37,592 bases of DNA from Candidatus Saccharimonadota bacterium (lineage in GTDB: Bacteria; Patescibacteriota; Saccharimonadia; Saccharimonadales; Saccharimonadaceae): contig JAGCVL010000004.1 of assembly GCA_017962365.1 (NCBI GenBank), forward strand, positions 1 to 37,592, in the 5' to 3' direction. Below are positions 33,168 to 37,592 of this stretch, piece by piece; the first letter of the stretch is position 1; each line of letters begins with the position of its first letter. Below the pieces are notes generated by a model. It saw nothing but the letters and a program-made list of their open reading frames with translations, did no database searches and had not been told where the DNA came from. Made by a program: the position numbers and the translations under genes.

Positions 33168-34220
33168 TTACTCGTTTTTCCAAAGCCCAGTATGGCGTAC
33201 TCCATCATAAATCATTGTCGGAATTCCTTTTACGCGCAACTGCTTCTCTACAATCTCACGGTTTTCGCTCATTTTATCGGCAATCTCTGGGTAGCTAGCG
33301 ATTTTGCGGACTTCTGCCACTCCGGCTTCGTCTAATCCAAATTCCGCTAGCCACGATTCTAATTTTGCCGTAGCTTCTTCGCTAGTATAATCGTCGTTAA
33401 ACTTATTTTGATACGAAATCCCTTCGCTATTTTTACCAGTAAATAGTTTGTCGATAATTTGCATCGCTAGGCCGCTTCTAAATTGCTCCGCCGCTAGCAT
33501 ATATCGTGCGACTAACCCAGAGTTAGCAAACTTATAGGAGTCATCTGCATCCTGAATCGCAAACGGCACCAATCTTACATTATATTTTTCGAAAAACCCA
33601 GCCACTTTTTGATTGCGATACGAAATCATACAGACCGAGCAACCCGGGTCAAAGATATCTACCGCTATCGGCGCGTCCGCAGCAACTTCGGTATTTACCG
33701 TGACGTAATTAAAATCGTAATCTTCCGCCTTGTAAGTCCTGAACTTGTCTGGTATCGCCTCGAAAATCTCACCCCACTCAGTAAACCATCGCCCAGTCGC
33801 CTCTAGCATATTCGAAGGCTCCGACTCGTCGATCGAACAAACTTCCGCCCCGAGCGAGCAGGCTGAAGGCGTCGTCACGTTGCATGAACCAAGTGCCCAG
33901 AGCGCGAGCAAAGACTTCACTGCGGTGAGTAGTGCCCATACCGCGACCGCCACTATCACGACCGACAATACCTCAATCACCGCCGACAAAGGTTTTACCC
34001 ACTTTGGATGCTTCACGATTACGCGCGATAGTATTGTATTTTTTACATCATCTTTGAAGCCGGTCTCGCACTTCTGAAGTCGTACTTTTTTCCAAAGGCA
34101 CCCCCATGCTTTTTTAAACATTTTCCAGTAGCTTTTCCCCACTTCGGGCTTAAAAATCGAAATTATTGCCACAAAGATGCCAATCAAGGCTAAAATAATA
34201 AATGCAGCTATACACACCAT
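33168..34220 (-). CDS. Membrane-anchored DsbA-like thiol oxidoreductase
   Basis: 350 residues. Two membrane segments: about 4-22 (AAFIILALIGIFVAIISIF) and 78-112. Outside there is a thioredoxin-fold domain with active-site DPGCSVCM (CxxC) and a cis-Pro loop KGIPTMIYDG. Four more Cys lie in a loop just after the second helix (LGSCNVTTPSACSLGAEVC). It probably makes or reshuffles disulfides in exported Cys-containing proteins such as the surface proteins at the window edges (inference). TGCTAAAAT lies 9 nt before the ATG. Confidence 0.85.
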   Translation of the reverse strand: MVCIAAFIILALIGIFVAIISIFKPEVGKSYWKMFKKAWGCLWKKVRLQKCETGFKDDVKNTILSRVIVKHPKWVKPLSAVIEVLSVVIVAVAVWALLTAVKSLLALWALGSCNVTTPSACSLGAEVCSIDESEPSNMLEATGRWFTEWGEIFEAIPDKFRTYKAEDYDFNYVTVNTEVAADAPIAVDIFDPGCSVCMISYRNQKVAGFFEKYNVRLVPFAIQDADDSYKFANSGLVARYMLAAEQFRSGLAMQIIDKLFTGKNSEGISYQNKFNDDYTSEEATAKLESWLAEFGLDEAGVAEVRKIASYPEIADKMSENREIVEKQLRVKGIPTMIYDGVRHTGLWKNE

Positions 34221-34229
34221 AATAAACTC

Positions 34230-34235
34230 ATTTTA
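34230..34235 (-). promoter_or_regulatory. Extended -10 of the thiol oxidoreductase gene (leaderless type)
   Basis: TGCTAAAAT on the minus strand, 9 nt before the ATG. It lies just downstream of the desulfurase start region boundary, so the gene may also be read from upstream. Confidence 0.55.
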
Positions 34236-34238
34236 GCA

Positions 34239-35402
34239 CTAGTTTATTATTTTGCCAAGAGCGTTCATGACCTTGTCGATGTCGGACGCTTTGGTGTGTA
34301 ATCCGAGTGAGAACCGAATCAAAGGTGGCAATCCTAGTACATGATCGAGATAATAATGCACGCAAAAATACCCAGTCCGCGCCATAATCCCCTTGCGCGA
34401 CAAAGCCTCACCGAGCAAGTGCGAACCTACTCCTTCTACATAAAAAGTCATCGTTGGGTTTACCTCGTGATTTACTAAATGCACTTTTGGCGATGCTTTC
34501 AAAAACTCATACAATCTATGGTAGTTGTTTTCAAAATCTTTCCAGGCGGATTTTGGTACTTTTTCTAGCCAGTCTAGCGCTGCGCCAAGCCCGATGATTT
34601 CGCCCCAGGCCTGCAGCCCCGATTCAAAACGCGTATATTTATGCTCTTTGTTTTCCGCCGACAATGCAAACGAATCTCGCTCAACGTCATCTACCATTCC
34701 ACCGCCGAGCCACAAAGGCTGCAAATACGACTCCAGCTCGTCTCGCCACACGATTACGCCGAGCGACGGTGCGTATAATTTGTGTGCCGAGAAGCAAATC
34801 GCATCTACTCCCACGCCACGCAGTACGTCCACGGAATGCGCCATCGCTTGCGCCGCATCTATAATTAAAATCCCGCCCGCCTTATGCACTGCCTTGCAAA
34901 GCTCTGGTAAGTTCGATAATTTCCGCCCGTCAAAGTTTGATGCGCAGTTTACTACCACAATCGCATCGGTAAAATCATAGGCGCCTACATCAATCGTCCC
35001 GTCGTCATTTCGCGGTATCACCTCGCGTGGCAAACCAGTCCGTTTACTAAATCCCATCGTGCCAAGAAACGGCGAGTTGTGTTCGATCTCGCTCGTCACT
35101 ATCTTTTTAAATTTCGACGCGTCAATCTGTGACAGAATCAAATTTATACCATATGTGGTATTGAGTGTAAATGACACGGTGTATTTTCGCGACTTTAATT
35201 TCAAATATTTCAACACCTTCTCTCGGCATCCGTCCACCAAAGCGTCCGTCTCGCGCCCCCACTTGTACTTCACCCGCTCGCCGCATGAATTGTGCTCGGT
35301 ATAATACCTCTCCATTGCCTGAATCACGCATCTCGGCCGTAAGCTCTGACACGCTGAATCTAAGTACACTTCCCCCTCACCTAAATAATCAAAATCATCC
35401 AT
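34239..35402 (-). CDS. Cysteine desulfurase, SufS/Csd type
   Basis: 387 residues. A class V aminotransferase fold with VYLDSACQSLRP, SEIEHNSPFLG (cofactor His), IIDAAQAMAHSVDV, the PLP Lys in CFSAHKLYAPSLGV, and the Cys loop RTGYFCVHYYL. This matches group II desulfurases (SufS/Csd: RxGxxC). It is a second desulfurase beside iscS. No SufU, SufE or SufBCD is seen nearby, so its sulfur acceptor is unknown. It has its own -10 after the rplL terminator and lies upstream of the thiol oxidoreductase gene. Confidence 0.9.
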   Translation of the reverse strand: MDDFDYLGEGEVYLDSACQSLRPRCVIQAMERYYTEHNSCGERVKYKWGRETDALVDGCREKVLKYLKLKSRKYTVSFTLNTTYGINLILSQIDASKFKKIVTSEIEHNSPFLGTMGFSKRTGLPREVIPRNDDGTIDVGAYDFTDAIVVVNCASNFDGRKLSNLPELCKAVHKAGGILIIDAAQAMAHSVDVLRGVGVDAICFSAHKLYAPSLGVIVWRDELESYLQPLWLGGGMVDDVERDSFALSAENKEHKYTRFESGLQAWGEIIGLGAALDWLEKVPKSAWKDFENNYHRLYEFLKASPKVHLVNHEVNPTMTFYVEGVGSHLLGEALSRKGIMARTGYFCVHYYLDHVLGLPPLIRFSLGLHTKASDIDKVMNALGKIIN

Positions 35403-35411
35403 ATATTATAT

Positions 35412-35417
35412 ATTATA
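35412..35417 (-). promoter_or_regulatory. -10 of the SufS-like gene (leaderless type)
   Basis: GTGTATAAT on the minus strand, 9 nt before the ATG. A second TATAAT lies at 35405-35410, too close to the ATG to serve. Confidence 0.6.
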
Positions 35418-35422
35418 CACAA

Positions 35423-35446
35423 AAAATCACCCTTGCGGGTGATTTT
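35423..35446 (-). terminator. Terminator after rplJ-rplL
   Basis: AAAATCACCC, loop GCAA, GGGTGATTTTTT on the minus strand. The stem is almost the same as the terminator at 667-696. Confidence 0.88.
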
Positions 35447-35473
35447 AAGTACAACTAGCTAACCTTTGATGTT

Positions 35474-35848
35474 TTACGCGAGCTCGACAGTCGCGCCAGC
35501 CTCTTCGAGGGCTTTCTTCATCGCCTCAGCGTCAGCCTTAGCGACCTTCTCCTTGACGGTAGCAGGAGCACCGTCGACGATAGCCTTAGCTTCGCCTAGA
35601 CCCAATCCGGTAGCTTCCTTTACAGCCTTGATGACTGCAATCTTCTGTGCACCAGCGTCTTTGAGGACGACGTCATATTCAAACTTACCCTCGTCAGCAG
35701 CAGCGCCATCAGCACCAGCAGCGGCCACAGCTACAGCTGCGACTGGCTCGATGCCATATTCGTCTTTGAGGACGGTTTTGAGTTCATTGACCTCAAGCAC
35801 GGTCATATTGACCAACTCTTCGGCCAACTTCTTAATATCAGTTGCCAT
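35474..35848 (-). CDS. rplL: 50S ribosomal protein L7/L12
   Basis: 124 residues. N-terminal dimerisation helices ([20 protein letters not shown]), an Ala/Gly-rich hinge ([18 protein letters not shown]), and the C-terminal domain [33 protein letters not shown], which recruits translation factors. AAAGGA precedes the ATG. It follows rplJ by 21 nt, as in nearly all bacteria, and is followed by a terminator. Confidence 0.97.
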   Translation of the reverse strand: MATDIKKLAEELVNMTVLEVNELKTVLKDEYGIEPVAAVAVAAAGADGAAADEGKFEYDVVLKDAGAQKIAVIKAVKEATGLGLGEAKAIVDGAPATVKEKVAKADAEAMKKALEEAGATVELA

Positions 35849-35869
35849 AAAATTAATTCCTTTCTTAAT

Positions 35870-36373
35870 TTAAGCGGTTGCTTTTTCTTCTGCGTGTTTC
35901 TCAAGCCCAGACACGACACCGTTGATACCAGACAAGAGTGTATCGACGACCTGTGCGATGAGCTCGTTCTTGGTCGGAAGTGACCCTAGCGTCTTTACCT
36001 CTTCGGTAGAGAGCGCAGTGCCTTCGGCGTTGAAACCGCCAATAAGCTCCATCTTATCATGAGTCTTTGCGAATTTAGTCAAAACCTTCGCCGCATCGAA
36101 ATCTTCATCCGTGCCGAGCGCATAAAGTAGTTGCCCGGTCAGTCCAGAAGTCTCGGTGTCTTTGTAGGCAGCGATTTCTTTCATCGCGACCTTGACTAGA
36201 CGGTTCTTCACGACCTTGATTTTTACGCCAGCTTCCCGAGCGGCTTTTCTAAGTTCCTGGAGCTCCTTGACGGTCAACCCCTGGTACTTTGCATAGACTA
36301 CCATTTTGGAGTCAGAAAGTAGCTCGGTGAGTTCAGCAACCAATGTGTTCTTTTTATCTTTTGAAATTGCCAT
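35870..36373 (-). CDS. rplJ: 50S ribosomal protein L10
   Basis: 167 residues. Forms the stalk base that carries L7/L12 dimers. Visible: KKNTLVAELTELLSDSKMVV, the YQGLTVKELQELRKAAREAG segment, VVKNRLVKVAM, and a C-terminal L12-binding helix. AAAGGAAC precedes the ATG. Upstream is an L10-type leader RNA for autoregulation. Confidence 0.97.
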   Translation of the reverse strand: MAISKDKKNTLVAELTELLSDSKMVVYAKYQGLTVKELQELRKAAREAGVKIKVVKNRLVKVAMKEIAAYKDTETSGLTGQLLYALGTDEDFDAAKVLTKFAKTHDKMELIGGFNAEGTALSTEEVKTLGSLPTKNELIAQVVDTLLSGINGVVSGLEKHAEEKATA

Positions 36374-36424
36374 AAAAAGTTCCTTTGGTTAATTAATATT
36401 TCGGTTAGCTAATTGTTAAATAGC

Positions 36425-36494
36425 GTCACCAAACAAATACAAGATTTCCTCGGTGGCAAATTAAGCTTATAAAGCAGCCACTGTCTTTGGTAAC
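36425..36494 (-). ncRNA. Ribosomal protein L10 leader (autoregulatory mRNA element)
   Basis: In the rplJ leader, GTTACCAAA pairs with TTTGGTGAC (outer stem, one G-U) and GTGGC with GCCAC (inner stem). Conserved-looking ACCAAAGACAG and GCCACCGAGG fit the L10-leader consensus (L10-L12 complex binding site). The complex would repress its own mRNA when in excess. Confidence 0.75.
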
Positions 36495-36501
36495 TCTTTC
36501 C

Positions 36502-36530
36502 ATTATATCACAGATTGTTGATTTTTGCAA
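36502..36530 (-). promoter_or_regulatory. Promoter of rplJ-rplL
   Basis: -35 TTGCAA (36525-36530), 17-bp spacer, extended -10 TGATATAAT (36502-36507) on the minus strand. It gives a leader of about 120 nt. Confidence 0.78.
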
Positions 36531-36547
36531 TATCTCCGTGCCGCCTG

Positions 36548-37592
36548 CTAGCTACCTAAGACGCACCGGACTGAGTACCCGCTGAAGCGATTGTTGCCAC
36601 TGGCCGAATTGACGTACCCTGAATAGAAGTACAGGAAGTAGGCGAGCGTGCTAGAGCCCGACGTAGCCGACCAATAGCGGCCGTTGCTACCGCCATTGTA
36701 GAACGAGCCGGAATCGTAGTAGCCAGCGAGCAGGAAGTTCGGGGTGGTGCCGGGGCCAGCATTATTATAGAAATTTTTACCAGTAGCCGAGCTGGTATCG
36801 TTATAGCTATTTTCCAAGTTTGCCCCATAAGCCGTAGCGAGAGTATAGAAGTCTCCTGTCTTCCAATTTGGACTGGTATGAGGGTTTGCATTGCTGGTAG
36901 TAGATTTTGGAAGTCTCCAGCCTTTAGGGCAAATACTTGCTGCAGCGTTGTAGCCGGTGCTATTTTGTGCTGTGCTGCCATCAGCTTGCTTGCCGCCTAG
37001 TGTAGCTGCAATCCAGGAATAGTAGGAGTAGCATGGAGTATTCTGACCACTAGCACCACAGTTGGTCTTGTTGCCAGAATTGTAGACATATGCATTACTA
37101 TTAGAAGCAAAGCCAGAAGTGGATGAAGCCGGAAGCGTAATGGTGTTATTTTCATTGTCTTTTGTAAGGCTACCACCCGTAGCAAAGCCATTAATATATG
37201 TACTCGTCACATCCGTATCGTCTGCAGAGAGGACAGTACCACCAGCAAGGTTGAGGTTTTCAATCATCCAGCATTTGTTGTTAGCAAGTTTACCTACAGC
37301 ATAAGTCTGGTCATCACGGATGTCTATCAGTGTACCAGTCTGTCCAGCTTCTACAGCAGTACATATAGCTGAAGTAGCATCCTGCATAGTGTAGTAACCA
37401 TTATGTTTAGTTTTCCCTGCTTGTTCGTAAGCTATGTCAAAGGTTATGACCCCTCTCCACTGCGCATAAAGCGTAATAGTAGTACCAGCACTGGCTAAGT
37501 TAGTAACTTGCTCTCCATTAGTATAAGAAGTACCAGTACCGTCTGGCATAGTATTCCAACCATTAAATACTTTGTTTGCTGGAGCAGTGAAG
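36548..37592 (-). CDS. FISUMP-domain secreted surface protein, C-terminal part (5' end beyond the window)
   Basis: The frame is open from the right edge and ends at TAG 36548. Residues at the edge (NKVFNGWNT, GEQVTNLASAGTTITLYAQW) are an InlB B-repeat/Flg_new-type module. Then comes a FISUMP (Fibrobacter succinogenes major paralogous) domain: NKCWMIENLNLAGG, CPKGWRLPKS, NFLLAGYYDSGSFYNGGSNG, GRYWSATSGSS, and FSGYSVRCVLGS. It has paired Cys (NCGASGQNTPCYSYY). Such proteins are exported and often occur as several paralogs on the CPR cell surface, probably for adhesion (inference). The signal peptide must lie outside the window. Confidence 0.88.
   Translation of the reverse strand, partial: FTAPANKVFNGWNTMPDGTGTSYTNGEQVTNLASAGTTITLYAQWRGVITFDIAYEQAGKTKHNGYYTMQDATSAICTAVEAGQTGTLIDIRDDQTYAVGKLANNKCWMIENLNLAGGTVLSADDTDVTSTYINGFATGGSLTKDNENNTITLPASSTSGFASNSNAYVYNSGNKTNCGASGQNTPCYSYYSWIAATLGGKQADGSTAQNSTGYNAAASICPKGWRLPKSTTSNANPHTSPNWKTGDFYTLATAYGANLENSYNDTSSATGKNFYNNAGPGTTPNFLLAGYYDSGSFYNGGSNGRYWSATSGSSTLAYFLYFYSGYVNSASGNNRFSGYSVRCVLGS

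Overview
The window most likely comes from a Candidate Phyla Radiation (Patescibacteria) genome, probably a Candidatus Saccharibacteria (TM7)-like organism. This is inferred from tight gene packing, a FISUMP-type secreted protein at the right edge and a probable one at the left edge, a cutinase fused to a VWA domain, a conserved gene of unknown function upstream of dnaX that I associate with CPR genomes, and DnaX and RecR proteins that lack their usual zinc cysteines. The genetic code looks standard. Stops are almost all TAA or TAG, cdsA ends with TGA, and no gene is interrupted by in-frame TGA. No single marker fixes the phylum, so this is a judgement.

Layout. 1-656: 5' end of a secreted surface protein, then a small Lys/Cys-rich membrane protein. 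710-3089: iscS-mnmA (sulfur relay to tRNA). 3168-5615: HD hydrolase and pyrG. 5617-7425: tatD with two unknown genes, and a lipocalin-like membrane protein. 7486-9838: typA and two small genes. 9831-11636: secreted cutinase-VWA protein. 11818-14600: dCMP deaminase, ung, tdk and tmk (thymidylate supply and uracil removal). 14386-20095: an operon of an AI-2E-type permease, a flippase-like membrane protein and a heterodimeric ABC exporter. 20181-22975: unknown gene, then queA-tgt. 22981-26580: nrnA-like DHH phosphoesterase, alpha/beta hydrolase and cysS, with yqeG divergent. 26556-29668: GT39/ArnT-like membrane glycosyltransferase, ybaB, recR, cdsA. 29765-33043: unknown CPR gene, dnaX, dnaB. 33168-35402: SufS-like desulfurase and a membrane thiol oxidoreductase. 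35474-36494: L10 leader, rplJ, rplL. 36548-37592: FISUMP protein, truncated by the window edge.

The main discovery is a family of about 90-140 bp GC-rich palindromic elements, at least eight copies in 37.6 kb. Six lie inside conserved genes (mnmA, iscS, tatD, queA, tgt, dnaX), where they keep the frame and add about 30-45 residues. One lies between the divergent ung and tdk genes, and one straddles the end of dnaB. Each has a GC-rich core (three core types) between long inverted-repeat arms. The arms differ completely from locus to locus but are nearly perfect complements within a copy, as if insertion copied neighbouring host sequence in inverted orientation. The only comparable systems I know are Rickettsia/Wolbachia palindromic elements and mitochondrial GC clusters. 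No transposase is visible here.

A second theme is promoter layout. Most transcription units start with an extended -10 (TGNTANAAT) only 6-9 nt before the start codon, which implies leaderless mRNAs. Genes inside operons use Shine-Dalgarno sites instead.
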